64,000 bases of DNA. Source: Streptomyces sp. ASQP_92 (GTDB taxonomy: Bacteria > Actinomycetota > Actinomycetes > Streptomycetales > Streptomycetaceae). This document shows positions 40,294-49,179 of the stretch, one piece after another. Within the stretch, counting starts at the first letter, position 1. The number at the start of each line of letters is the position of its first letter. Location: NCBI RefSeq assembly GCF_025399895.1, contig NZ_JAODUA010000006.1, forward strand, positions 186,001 to 250,000. The letters are read 5' to 3'. Under the pieces are notes generated by a model. It was not told the origin of the DNA, did no database searches, and saw only the letters and a list, made by a program, of their open reading frames with translations. A program made the translations under genes and the position numbers.

Positions 40294-40299
40294 GATGTC

Positions 40300-40938
40300 A
40301 TGACTGCTGGTGAGGGCCTGCGCGAGCGCAAGAAGCGGGAGACCGGGATGCGGATCTGGCGCACGGCGCTGGATCTCTTCACCGAGCGGGGCTTCGACCA
40401 TGTCTCCGTCGCGGAGATCGCCGCCGCCGCCGACGTCTCGAAGATGACCGTCTTCAACTACTTCGGCACGAAGGAAGAACTGGTCACCGCCCCGATGATG
40501 GACCACGTCGGCGATGTCGTACGGGCCGTGCGCGAACGCGCGCCCGGGGAGTCGGCGGTCGACGCGGTGCGCCGCCAGTTCCTCGACATGATCGAGGCGC
40601 GGGACCCGTCGATCGGCCTCAACGACGACCCGCGCTCCCTCCAGGCCCGCCAACTCATCCAGAACACCCCGGTGTTGCTCCAGCGCGCCTCCGTCGCGTT
40701 CCGCACCTCGCAGCAGGAACTCGCCGAGCTGCTCGCCGAGGAGGGCGGCGACCCGATGCTCGCCGCGGTCGCGGCCGCCCAGCTCATCGGCGCCCGCAAC
40801 GCGCTGATCTTCGAGCACCACCGCCGCATCCTCGCCGGGGAGTCCGTGCAGTGGGTGATCAGGGATGCGGCCGAGCGCGCGGAGCGGGCATTCGACCAGG
40901 TCGAGAACGGTCTGCGGGGCTACCCGGGCCCGGCGTAG
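40300..40938 (+). CDS. TetR-family transcriptional regulator
   Basis: 212 residues. N-terminal helix-turn-helix (ALDLFTERGFDHVSVAEIAAAADVSKMTVFNYFGTKEELV) and a helical ligand-binding body. Likely represses the divergent DHA2 exporter and itself. ATG 40300 has no ribosome site; TACAGT lies 6 bp upstream, so a leaderless mRNA is likely. Confidence 0.92.
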   Translation: MTAGEGLRERKKRETGMRIWRTALDLFTERGFDHVSVAEIAAAADVSKMTVFNYFGTKEELVTAPMMDHVGDVVRAVRERAPGESAVDAVRRQFLDMIEARDPSIGLNDDPRSLQARQLIQNTPVLLQRASVAFRTSQQELAELLAEEGGDPMLAAVAAAQLIGARNALIFEHHRRILAGESVQWVIRDAAERAERAFDQVENGLRGYPGPA

Positions 40939-40948
40939 GCTCGGTTTC

Positions 40949-41746
40949 ATGCCCCCGGCCAAGAAGCGCACCCGCAGGTACGACCCGGCGAAGATCCGGG
41001 CCGCCGTCCTCGCCCAGTTCGCCCATGTGCACGAGGCCGTCCGCACGCTGACGCCCGAGCAGCTCGCCCGGCCCACCCGGCTCGGCGACTGGACGGTACG
41101 CGAACTCGTCGCGCACCACACCATGGCGCTCGGCATGCTGGACCGCTACCTCGCCGAGGCGGAGCCGCTCAAGCAGGAGGTCGCGCTGCTCGACTGGCCG
41201 TTCCGCACGGCTGCCGTGTCCGGTCAAGTCGACGACCAGACACGGGAGTTGGCGGCCTCGACCCCCGATCTGGACGCCCTCTTCCAGCAGCGGTCCACCC
41301 GCACGGCCGAACTCCTGGCCACCACCGAGGACGGCCGCCTCATGCCGACCCGGTTCGGCGCGATGACCTTCGCCGACGTGCTGGTGACCCGCACCGTCGA
41401 ACTCACCGTCCACACCGACGACTTGAACGACGCCCTGCCCGAACTCGGCGTCCCCCACGACCGCCAGGCGCTCGCCGCCTGCACCCGGCTGCTCGCCGAC
41501 GCGCTCGCCCTCAAGGCGCCGGGCGGCTCGGTCGAGGTGCGGATCCCGCCGTACGCGGTGGTGCAGTGCGTGGCGGGCCCCAAGCACACCCGGGGCACCC
41601 CGCCGAACGTCGTGGAGACCGACCCCCTCACCTGGATCCGGCTCGCCACCGGCCGCACGGGCTGGGCCGAGGCGCTCGACGCGGCGGCGGTCGCGGCGAG
41701 CGGAGAGCGGGCGGATCTGTCGGCGGTGCTGCCGGTGATGGCGTAG
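40949..41746 (+). CDS. Maleylpyruvate isomerase-like mycothiol-dependent family protein
   Basis: 265 residues. The DinB-like N-terminal four-helix part (LTPEQLARPTRLGDWTVRELVAHHTMALGMLDRY) and sterol-carrier-like C-terminal part match the TIGR03083 group, named after maleylpyruvate isomerase. Such proteins use mycothiol; the true substrate here is unknown. ATG 40949 lies 10 bp after the tetR stop, yet TAGGCT 7 bp upstream suggests its own leaderless start. Confidence 0.8.
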   Translation: MPPAKKRTRRYDPAKIRAAVLAQFAHVHEAVRTLTPEQLARPTRLGDWTVRELVAHHTMALGMLDRYLAEAEPLKQEVALLDWPFRTAAVSGQVDDQTRELAASTPDLDALFQQRSTRTAELLATTEDGRLMPTRFGAMTFADVLVTRTVELTVHTDDLNDALPELGVPHDRQALAACTRLLADALALKAPGGSVEVRIPPYAVVQCVAGPKHTRGTPPNVVETDPLTWIRLATGRTGWAEALDAAAVAASGERADLSAVLPVMA

Positions 41747-41828
41747 GCGGTACGGGCCGGCGGGGCCGTCCTGCCCACCCCGTCCGCCGGGACCGGAACC
41801 GCTCGGCCGCCCGTCCCGTCCCATCCGT

Positions 41829-42326
41829 ATGCGAAAGCCCAGCGGAAAGTCCGGCCGGAGGGTGGGTGGCGCCGCCGCCGTCCTCGTCGCGCTGTTCGTA
41901 CTCGCCGCCTGTGGCGCCGGCGGCGGGGACGGCAAGGGGGGCGCCGTGTCGCCGGACGCCGAGTCGGGGACCCCCGTGGCCGCCACCAAGTGGACCGTGA
42001 GCGCGCTGCTCGACCGGGGGAAGGCCGGGCCCCTCCCCGAGGCCACGGCGGGCAGGGCGTATCTGACCTTCGACGCCGACGGGAAGGTCCAGGGCAGGGC
42101 CGGGTGCAACCTCTTCCACGGCAGCGCCCGGATCTCCACCTCCGCGCACACCATCGCCTTCGGGCTGCTCGGCACGACCCGGATGATGTGCACGGATCCG
42201 GAGATGCGTCTGGAGCGGGAAGTCCTCGGCATCCTCCGGGGCACCGTCGGCTACCGCGTCGACCACCGCACCCTGACCCTGACCGCCGCGTCGGGCGCCA
42301 AGGGCCTGTCGGCGACGGCCGGCTGA
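41829..42326 (+). CDS. META-domain lipoprotein (HslJ-like)
   Basis: 165 residues. Signal peptide with a lipobox (LFVLAACGAG, Cys28), then one META domain: AGRAYLTFDADGKVQGRAGCNLFHGS...FGLLGTTRMMCTDPEMRLE is the family core, with two cysteines that may pair. HslJ-type proteins are linked to heat or drug resistance in E. coli; no role is known here. Exported and lipid-anchored. Confidence 0.85.
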   Translation: MRKPSGKSGRRVGGAAAVLVALFVLAACGAGGGDGKGGAVSPDAESGTPVAATKWTVSALLDRGKAGPLPEATAGRAYLTFDADGKVQGRAGCNLFHGSARISTSAHTIAFGLLGTTRMMCTDPEMRLEREVLGILRGTVGYRVDHRTLTLTAASGAKGLSATAG

Positions 42327-42550
42327 GCGCCGGGCGCCCTCACGCAGCGCACACGCGCCCCTACCGGCCGCCCTCCACGACTCCGCGCGGGAAGCGAACT
42401 CCGTCACATCCACGACGCCCGCGCATCCCTCGTCGTGAGCAAGCGCGAAGCCCGCGAACGTCTCGGGCGCACCCCGGCTCACCTGCGGGGACGTGAGCGA
42501 GGAGCCGGAGGGGAGCCCGCGCGGACCGGCGAGGCGCGAAACCTACAAAA

Positions 42551-42613
42551 GCGGGCAGGGTGCCCGCCTGTCCGTATCCCCAATTCGGACCAGTGGTCGA
42601 TCTCGCCTACACT
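42551..42613 (+). promoter_or_regulatory. purF promoter with upstream palindrome
   Basis: TTCGGA (42584-42589) and TACACT (42608-42613) are 18 bp apart and form a likely -35/-10 pair; the GTG start is 7 bp after the -10. Upstream, GCGGGCA-GGG-TGCCCGC (42551-42567) is a perfect inverted repeat that may bind a regulator or end an upstream transcript. Confidence 0.6.
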
Positions 42614-42620
42614 CGGTGGC

Positions 42621-44147
42621 GTGCCACGTGGTGACGGACGACTCAACCACGACCTGCTCCCCGGTGAGAAGGGCCCCCAGGACGCTTGCGGCGTCTTCGG
42701 TGTCTGGGCTCCGGGTGAAGAGGTCGCGAAGCTCACTTACTTCGGGCTCTACGCCCTCCAACATCGGGGCCAGGAATCCGCGGGCATCGCGGTCAGCAAC
42801 GGCTCCCAGATCCTCGTCTTCAAGGACATGGGACTTGTCTCCCAGGTCTTCGACGAGACCTCTCTCGGTTCCCTCCAAGGTCATATCGCGGTCGGTCACG
42901 CCCGCTACTCGACCACCGGTGCCTCCGTGTGGGAGAACGCTCAGCCGACCTTCCGGGCGACCGCCCACGGCTCGATCGCGCTCGGCCACAACGGCAACCT
43001 GGTGAACACCGCGCAGTTGGCGGAGATGGTCGCCGAGCTGCCCAAGGAGAACGGCCGGGCCACCCAGCTCGCCGCCACCAACGACACCGACCTGGTCACC
43101 GCGCTGCTCGCGGGCCAGACGGACGAGGACGGCAAGCCGCTCACCGTCGAGGAGGCGGCCGCCAAGGTCCTTCCGCAGGTGCAGGGCGCCTTCTCGCTGG
43201 TCTTCATGGACGAGCAGACGCTCTACTGCGCCCGTGACCCGCAGGGCATCCGCCCGCTGGTGCTCGGCCGCCTGGAGCGCGGCTGGGTCGTCGCGTCCGA
43301 GAGCGCCGCTCTCGACATCTGCGGCGCCAGCTTCGTCCGCGAGATCGAGCCGGGCGAGCTCGTCGCCATCGACGAGAACGGCCTGCGCACCTCTCGATTC
43401 GCAGAAGCGAAGCCCAAGGGCTGTGTCTTCGAGTACGTCTACCTGGCGCGCCCGGACACCGACATCGCGGGCCGCAACGTGTACCTCTCCCGAGTGGAGA
43501 TGGGACGGAAACTCGCCAAGGAAGCGCCCGTCGAGGCCGACCTGGTGATAGCGACTCCGGAGTCCGGCACCCCCGCCGCGATCGGTTACGCCGAAGCCAG
43601 CGGCATCCCGTACGGCTCGGGTCTGGTCAAGAACGCCTACGTCGGCCGTACGTTCATCCAGCCCTCGCAGACCATCCGCCAGCTCGGTATCCGGCTCAAG
43701 CTGAACCCGCTGAAGGAAGTCATCCGCGGCAAGCGCCTGGTGGTCGTCGACGACTCGATCGTGCGCGGCAACACCCAGCGCGCGCTGGTGAAGATGCTCC
43801 GCGAGGCGGGCGCCGCCGAGGTCCACATCCGGATCTCGTCGCCGCCGGTCAAGTGGCCCTGCTTCTTCGGCATCGACTTCGCGACCCGCGCGGAGCTGAT
43901 CGCCAACGGCATGACCATCGAGGAGATCGGCACGTCCCTGGGCGCCGACTCGCTCTCGTACATCACGACGGACGCGATGATCGAGGCGACGACGATCCCC
44001 AAGGACAACCTCTGCCGCGCCTGCTTCGACGGCGTGTACCCGATGGAGCTCCCCGACCCGGAGCTGCTCGGCAAGCAGCTCCTGGAGTCCGAGCTGGCGT
44101 CCGGCCCCGCCGCGACCGCGGCCGCCGACGCCCTGCGCCGCCCGTAA
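42621..44147 (+). CDS. purF: Amidophosphoribosyltransferase
   Basis: 508 residues; commits PRPP to purine synthesis by making phosphoribosylamine with glutamine. After a 22-residue propeptide the catalytic Cys23 stands in DACGVFGVWA. The glutaminase signatures (YALQHRGQESAG, GHARYSTTG) and the PRPP motif VVVDDSIVRGNT are present, along with the Fe-S-type cysteines in KWPCFFGIDF and NLCRACFDG. GTG 42621 has no ribosome site and TACACT just upstream, hence probably leaderless. purM follows after 35 bp. Confidence 0.97.
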   Translation: MPRGDGRLNHDLLPGEKGPQDACGVFGVWAPGEEVAKLTYFGLYALQHRGQESAGIAVSNGSQILVFKDMGLVSQVFDETSLGSLQGHIAVGHARYSTTGASVWENAQPTFRATAHGSIALGHNGNLVNTAQLAEMVAELPKENGRATQLAATNDTDLVTALLAGQTDEDGKPLTVEEAAAKVLPQVQGAFSLVFMDEQTLYCARDPQGIRPLVLGRLERGWVVASESAALDICGASFVREIEPGELVAIDENGLRTSRFAEAKPKGCVFEYVYLARPDTDIAGRNVYLSRVEMGRKLAKEAPVEADLVIATPESGTPAAIGYAEASGIPYGSGLVKNAYVGRTFIQPSQTIRQLGIRLKLNPLKEVIRGKRLVVVDDSIVRGNTQRALVKMLREAGAAEVHIRISSPPVKWPCFFGIDFATRAELIANGMTIEEIGTSLGADSLSYITTDAMIEATTIPKDNLCRACFDGVYPMELPDPELLGKQLLESELASGPAATAAADALRRP

Positions 44148-44182
44148 GACCCCGCAGTACGACACGAAAGTTCTCCAGTCAC

Positions 44183-45277
44183 ATGTCTGCTGAATTCGAT
44201 CAGCGTGCTCCGCACCCGGGCACCGGTGCCAGCTACGCAGCCGCGGGTGTCGACATCGAGGCGGGCGACCGCGCCGTCGAGCTGATGAAGGAGTGGGTGA
44301 GGAAGACGAAGCGGCCCGAGGTCCTGGGCGGCCTCGGCGGATTCGCCGGACTCTTCGACGCCTCGGCGCTCAAGCGCTACGAGCGCCCGCTGCTCGCCTC
44401 CGCCACCGACGGCGTCGGCACCAAGGTCGACCTCGCCCGTAGGATGGGCGTGTACGACACCATCGGGCACGACCTCGTCGGCATGGTCGTCGACGACCTG
44501 GTCGTGTGCGGTGCCGAGCCCCTGTTCATGACCGACTACATCTGTGTCGGCAAGGTCCACCCCGAGCGGGTCGCGGCCATCGTGAAGGGCATCGCCGAGG
44601 GCTGTGTCCTCGCCGGCTGCGCCCTGGTCGGCGGCGAGACCGCCGAGCACCCGGGACTGCTCGGCCCCGACGACTTCGATGTCGCCGGCGCCGGTACGGG
44701 TGTCGTCGAGTACGACCAGCTGCTCGGCGCGGACCGCATCCGCGAGGGCGACGCGGTCATCGCGATGGCGTCCTCCGGTCTTCACTCGAACGGGTACTCA
44801 CTCGTCCGGCATGTGGTGTTCGACCGGGCCGGGATGACCCTGGACCAGCATGTCGAGGAGTTCGGCCGCACCCTCGGCGAGGAGCTCCTGGAGCCGACCA
44901 AGATCTACTCGCTCGACTGTCTGGCGCTGACCCGCACCGCCGAGGTGCACGGTTTCAGCCACATCACCGGCGGCGGTCTTGCCAACAACCTGGCCCGGGT
45001 GATCCCGGACCACCTGCACGCCACCGTCGACCGGTCGACCTGGACGCCGGGCGCGGTCTTCGACCTCGTCGGCAAGGCGGGCGACGTCGAGCGGCTCGAA
45101 CTGGAGAAGACGCTCAACATGGGCGTCGGCATGATGGCGATCGTCCCCGAGGTCTCGGTCGACGTCGCGCTCCAGACCCTCGCCGACCGGGGCGTGGACG
45201 CCTGGGTCGCGGGCGCCGTCGTCGAGCGCGGTGAGCACCGCGAAGGCGCCGCGCTCACCGGCGACTACGCCAAGTAG
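44183..45277 (+). CDS. purM: Phosphoribosylformylglycinamidine cyclo-ligase
   Basis: 364 residues; closes the imidazole ring to give AIR using ATP. The signatures SATDGVGTKVDLA, DLVVCGAEPLFMTDY, GGETAEHPG and HITGGGLANNLARV are intact. ATG 44183 gives MSAEFDQRAPH. Cotranscribed with purF. The preceding ribosome site is weak. Confidence 0.97.
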   Translation: MSAEFDQRAPHPGTGASYAAAGVDIEAGDRAVELMKEWVRKTKRPEVLGGLGGFAGLFDASALKRYERPLLASATDGVGTKVDLARRMGVYDTIGHDLVGMVVDDLVVCGAEPLFMTDYICVGKVHPERVAAIVKGIAEGCVLAGCALVGGETAEHPGLLGPDDFDVAGAGTGVVEYDQLLGADRIREGDAVIAMASSGLHSNGYSLVRHVVFDRAGMTLDQHVEEFGRTLGEELLEPTKIYSLDCLALTRTAEVHGFSHITGGGLANNLARVIPDHLHATVDRSTWTPGAVFDLVGKAGDVERLELEKTLNMGVGMMAIVPEVSVDVALQTLADRGVDAWVAGAVVERGEHREGAALTGDYAK

Positions 45278-45355
45278 CAGTCGAGGCCCTGTCGGCCCCG
45301 CCCGGACCGGGTGGGGCCGCACCGGCCGGGCACGGGCACCCCGAGGCAGCACGAA

Positions 45356-45387
45356 ACCCGGTCGGGGGCCAGGGCCCCGGACCGGGT
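45356..45387. terminator. Bidirectional terminator between purM and the DUF3073 gene
   Basis: ACCCGGTC (45356-45363) pairs with GACCGGGT (45380-45387), with inner GGGGGCC/GGCCCC pairing, in the convergent gap. Confidence 0.7.
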
Positions 45388-45439
45388 CGGTGTGCTCAGA
45401 GCAGCGGAAACGTGCGCTGCGAAAGCGGGATCAGCGAAG

Positions 45440-45700
45440 TCAAGCGCCGCGGCGCTGCGACGACGGGCCGGACTCTTCGTCCTCGTCCTCGTCGTCATTT
45501 CCGTACAGCTCCGCATAGCGGGCATACGGGTCGTCCTCGTCGTCCTCCAGTGGCTCCGCGTTCGGCGGTTGGCTCACTGTCGGGCTCGGAGTAGATGCGC
45601 CCAGCTCGTTGGCCAGACGCGACAGGTCAGTCCCGCCGCTGCTGTACTTCAGCTGGCGGGCGACCTTAGTCTGCTTGGCCTTTGCCCGGCCGCGCCCCAT
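45440..45700 (-). CDS. DUF3073 family acidic protein
   Basis: 86 residues. The basic N-terminus MGRGRAKAKQTKVARQLKYSS is the DUF3073 hallmark, followed by a Pro/Ser part and a strongly acidic C-terminus (DDEDDPYARYAELYGNDDED). Opposite charges at the two ends suggest nucleic-acid binding or phase-like behaviour, but function is unknown. The gene is conserved beside purM in Streptomyces. Confidence 0.85.
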   Translation of the reverse strand: MGRGRAKAKQTKVARQLKYSSGGTDLSRLANELGASTPSPTVSQPPNAEPLEDDEDDPYARYAELYGNDDEDEDEESGPSSQRRGA

Positions 45701-45980
45701 GGCTCGACCCCCTCGGTGACGGGGCTCGACGGCCCCAGAGTCTTGACACGCGTTCATGATCCGGAACGGACTCTCCATGGAGAGACCGCGTCCGTAGGGC
45801 TTCAACGGTACCTGCTTCCGCGGCCATACGGTACGCCGCCCGCATGACGCGCCACTTGGCAGAACCAACAAAGCGCCCTGTCCTCGCTGGTCAACCGCGA
45901 TTTTAACCTCTTCTGGGCGCCCGACCCGCCGACCGGCGTGAGTCATGTCTCTCAGTGTGGTCGGCGGGTCCCTCAGGGGC

Positions 45981-47069
45981 TCAGTGTTGACGTGCCTCCG
46001 CCATGCGCTGCTCGGCGATCCGGTCGGCCGCGGCGGCCGGCGGAATGCCGTCCTCCTTCGCACGAGCGAATATCGCGAGCGTGGTGTCGAAGATCTTCGA
46101 GGCCTTGGCCTTGCAGCGGTCGAAGTCGAAGCCGTGGAGCTCGTCGGCCACCTGGATCACGCCGCCCGCGTTCACGACGTAGTCGGGTGCGTAGAGGATC
46201 GCGCGGTCCGCGAGGTCCTTCTCCACCCCCGGGTGCGCGAGCTGGTTGTTGGCCGCGCCGCACACCACCTTCGCGGTGAGCACCGGTACCGACTCGTCGT
46301 TGAGCGCGCCGCCGAGCGCGCAGGGGGCGTAGATGTCCAGGCCCTCGGTGCGGATCAGCGCCTCGGTGTCGGCGGCGACGGCGACCTCGGGGTGCAGGGC
46401 GGTGATGGCGTCCACCGACTCCGTGCGGACATCGGTGATCACGACCTCGGCGCCGTCGGAGAGCAGGTGCTCCACGAGGTGGCGGCCGACCTTGCCGACG
46501 CCCGCGACGCCGACCTTGCGGCCGCGCAGCGTCGGGTCGCCCCACAGGTGCTGGGCCGAGGCCCGCATGCCCTGGAAGACGCCGAACGCGGTCAGCACGG
46601 AGGAGTCGCCCGCGCCGCCGTTCTCGGGGGAGCGGCCGGTGGTCCACTGGCAGGACCGCGCGACGACGTCCATGTCGGCGACATAGGTGCCGACGTCGCA
46701 CGCCGTCACATAGCGCCCGCCGAGCGAGGCCACGAACCGGCCGTAGGCGAGCAGGAGGTCTTCGGTCTTGATCGTCTCGGGGTCACCGATGATCACGGCC
46801 TTGCCGCCACCGTGGTCGAGCCCGGCCATGGCGTTCTTGTACGACATGCCGCGCGACAGGTTGAGGGCGTCGGCGACGGCCTCCGCCTCGGTCGCGTACG
46901 GGTAGAAGCGGGTGCCGCCCAGGGCGGGGCCCAGGGCGGTGGAGTGGATGGCGATGACGGCCTTGAGCCCGGTGGCTCGGTCCTGGCACAGCACGACCTG
47001 CTCATGTCCGCCCTGGTCGGAGCGGAAGAGGGTGTGCAGTACGTCATCGGCTCCGGTCACATCGGTCAC
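45981..47069 (-). CDS. vdh: Valine (branched-chain amino acid) dehydrogenase
   Basis: 362 residues; NAD-dependent oxidative deamination of valine and related amino acids to 2-oxoacids, feeding acyl precursors. The catalytic Lys lies in AGLDHGGGKAVIIGDP, the Rossmann loop is VGVAGVGKVGRH, and CGAANNQLA is typical of the Leu/Val/Phe dehydrogenases. GTG 47069 has GGGAG 8 bp upstream and gives VTDVTG, as in the S. coelicolor enzyme; a TTG farther up would cover the ribosome site. Confidence 0.93.
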   Translation of the reverse strand: MTDVTGADDVLHTLFRSDQGGHEQVVLCQDRATGLKAVIAIHSTALGPALGGTRFYPYATEAEAVADALNLSRGMSYKNAMAGLDHGGGKAVIIGDPETIKTEDLLLAYGRFVASLGGRYVTACDVGTYVADMDVVARSCQWTTGRSPENGGAGDSSVLTAFGVFQGMRASAQHLWGDPTLRGRKVGVAGVGKVGRHLVEHLLSDGAEVVITDVRTESVDAITALHPEVAVAADTEALIRTEGLDIYAPCALGGALNDESVPVLTAKVVCGAANNQLAHPGVEKDLADRAILYAPDYVVNAGGVIQVADELHGFDFDRCKAKASKIFDTTLAIFARAKEDGIPPAAAADRIAEQRMAEARQH

Positions 47070-47234
47070 GGTGGTGACTCCCAAGTACGAAGCGGCGGTT
47101 GACGGCCCGCCTGTGGGTGGGGCAGGCCTGGTTCGGGAGCAGGTTAAGTCCTACGCGCCCGTAGATCAGGCGCAGTGCTCAGGATCACCCCCCGCGGGGG
47201 CGTTCGGGCACCCTCCCGTGGGACGATGCGGGGC

Positions 47235-48077
47235 ATGGCGGTGGTGTCCTCGGTGATCGTTCCGTACGCGTCCTACCTGCGGGTGTACGAGCCCCTTGCC
47301 GCCTTCGCCGAGCCCGAGCGCGGCCACTGGGAGCGCTACGCCGAGCGCGGGCGCACCCCCGGTGCCCAGGACGAACTCCGGCGCGCGCTGGCCGACTTGG
47401 TGCCCACCCCGCCCGTCCCGGTGCCGGTGCACGAGAGCGCCGACGCGTTCGTGGCCGAGATCGACGGGGTCGTGTGCGTCTGCCCCTGGCGGACCCGGCT
47501 GCGCGGCTGGCAGGCCCTGGAAGGCCTCGCGGGCCAGTTCCCCGAGCCGGTCCTGGACGCCCTGCTGCCGCCGGTGGTGCGCCGGCAGGCCGAGGCGGAC
47601 TACGAGCGCTGGCGGGAGCGGAACCCGGACGCCCGGCCGTGGATCCTGACCAGCGTCTGGCATGTCCCTGTGAGCTGGTTCACGGTCTTTTCGGACGAAG
47701 AGCGAGAGTATGCACCGGGTGCGGGCGCCGAGGCACCCGTGCTGCGCTACCGCACCCCGATGGTCCAGGCCCGGCGGCGCCTCGCGAGGGCGCTGCGCAC
47801 GCTGCGGGACCGGATCGACGAGGGGCCGCTGACCGAGGGCCTGGTGGACATCGGGCGCTGGCTGGAGGAATTCCATCCGAGCTCGCTGGTCGAGCTGGAC
47901 TACGGGGGCCTGGTGCACGCGCTCTCCCCGGAGGCGATGGCGGCGGACCGCTCGGCGGCCGACGTGGCCGAGGGGATCGCGGCGCTGCGGGCGGGCGACG
48001 ACGCCGGCGCGGAGGAGGCGTACGGACGCTTCACGGAGCGATGGCGGGCCGTCAAGGAACGCCGGATGGCCAACTGA
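47235..48077 (+). CDS. Conserved Streptomyces protein of unknown function
   Basis: 280 residues starting MAVVSSVIVPYASYLRVYEP. It is hydrophilic, mixed alpha/beta, with a Trp-rich stretch (RPWILTSVWHVPVSWFTVF) and a C-terminal helical part rich in Arg and Glu; no signal peptide or membrane helix. A conserved neighbour of bldC and vdh in Streptomyces (SCO4090-like). An ATG at 47226 would add three residues. I see no known catalytic motif. Confidence 0.8.
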   Translation: MAVVSSVIVPYASYLRVYEPLAAFAEPERGHWERYAERGRTPGAQDELRRALADLVPTPPVPVPVHESADAFVAEIDGVVCVCPWRTRLRGWQALEGLAGQFPEPVLDALLPPVVRRQAEADYERWRERNPDARPWILTSVWHVPVSWFTVFSDEEREYAPGAGAEAPVLRYRTPMVQARRRLARALRTLRDRIDEGPLTEGLVDIGRWLEEFHPSSLVELDYGGLVHALSPEAMAADRSAADVAEGIAALRAGDDAGAEEAYGRFTERWRAVKERRMAN

Positions 48078-48573
48078 GGTCTCCGGGCCGCTTCTGAGGG
48101 GTCTTCGGACGCCTTCGCGGACGAGGCCCGGGACGTAGGTCCTGATCCGGGCCTATGCCCCAAGGGTGACGGACCGCACTTATCTCACCCTTGCGCCCAG
48201 ACCCCACCGTCGTGCCAAAATAGGACAAGGGGTCCGGGGAGGATCCCTTCCGCCCAACTAAGGGCGGATTGCTCGGTATTGCTCGCTATGGGGGGTCTGA
48301 CGACTCCTGATCGCTCTGTGACTGATCGTCACTGTGGCGTGACTGTCCGCTATGGCATGGTCCATCGGCTTCCGTCGCTGATGAACACCTGGGAGGGCAA
48401 TTCCATCGGTTTGGCCGACGTGGCTGGACGGATGGTGTAGTTGTAGTGCCGAGGACAAGCCGTTCGTCCTATAACCGACTCGGCTCGCGTCCGCCATTTC
48501 GGGCAACGCGGGTCAAGGTGCAGAATTTAGAGGAAAGAACCGAGAAGGTTCGGTTCTCCCGAGGAGGCCGCTC
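48078..48573. promoter_or_regulatory. Long upstream region of bldC
   Basis: 496 bp without a supported gene. It contains CAAGGGTGA (48161-48169) inverted to TCACCCTTG (48185-48193), an A/T-richer part from 48260 to 48480 with repeated CTGTGACTG and GTGACTG words, and, just before the ribosome site, a hairpin AGAACCGA-GAAGGT-TCGGTTCT (48536-48557). The hairpin would sit in the mRNA leader 3 nt before GAGGAGG and might affect translation. Confidence 0.55.
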
Positions 48574-48780
48574 ATGACCGCTCGCACCCCTGATGCCGAG
48601 CCGCTGCTGACCCCGGCTGAGGTTGCCACGATGTTCCGCGTGGACCCGAAGACGGTGACCCGCTGGGCCAAGGCCGGCAAGCTCACGTCCATCCGCACGC
48701 TGGGTGGGCATCGCCGGTACCGCGAGGCAGAGGTCCGCGCACTGCTGGCGGGTATTCCGCAGCAGCGCAGCGAGGCCTGA
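48574..48780 (+). CDS. bldC: Developmental regulator BldC
   Basis: 68 residues, a single MerR-type winged helix without the usual effector domain: LLTPAEVATMFRVDPKTVTRWAKAGKLTSIRTLGGHRRYREAEVRALLAG. BldC binds direct repeats cooperatively and holds back entry into sporulation. Length and sequence equal the known protein. ATG 48574 follows GAGGAGG. It ends at a strong terminator. Confidence 0.97.
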   Translation: MTARTPDAEPLLTPAEVATMFRVDPKTVTRWAKAGKLTSIRTLGGHRRYREAEVRALLAGIPQQRSEA

Positions 48781-48879
48781 ACAACACCCCACTGAACCGG
48801 GCGTTCCGGGGCCCCCACCCCGGCCGAGCCCGCCTATAGCTCCACATGACACCTGTCCGCCCCAACGGGCGGTGTCATC

Positions 48880-48918
48880 GATCGCGCTGGACTCCGCCGG
48901 GTCCAGCGCGATCTTTTT
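48880..48918 (+). terminator. Terminator of bldC
   Basis: GATCGCGCTGGAC pairs with GTCCAGCGCGATC (48880-48913), followed by five T (48914-48918). An additional hairpin (GACACC...GGTGTC around CCGCCC/GGGCGG) lies just before it at 48848-48876. Confidence 0.88.
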
Positions 48919-49031
48919 ATGTCCGGCCTTGTCCGGCACGTCCGGCACTCCCCGCGCCGTCCTCCCGCCGTCCCGGTGGCCGCTTCCGTGGGGTGCCTTT
49001 CACCGCCTTCGGGGCACCACCGTCGAGGGTG

Positions 49032-49043
49032 GTGCAATTGCAC
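49032..49043. promoter_or_regulatory. Perfect palindrome GTGCAATTGCAC in an A/T-rich spot
   Basis: 12-bp perfect palindrome followed by ATATTAAATC, within the 399-bp gap between bldC and the DUF6274 gene. The local composition is unusual for this chromosome. No gene start is nearby on either strand; no role assigned. Confidence 0.4.
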
Positions 49044-49179
49044 ATATTAAATCGGGGTGTTGTATGGGGGGTGTAAGTGCACCCCTTCCAGAAACTCGTT
49101 CCGTGACTCCCGTCACACCCCCAAGGAGGCTCCGTCTCCGAGCCTTTCACCGCCGAAGCCGCCACCGGCCCGCCATAGG

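Noticed and set aside
41821..42326. Link between the META lipoprotein and purF as an operon
   Set aside because: A 294-bp gap with its own promoter and palindrome before purF argues against cotranscription.
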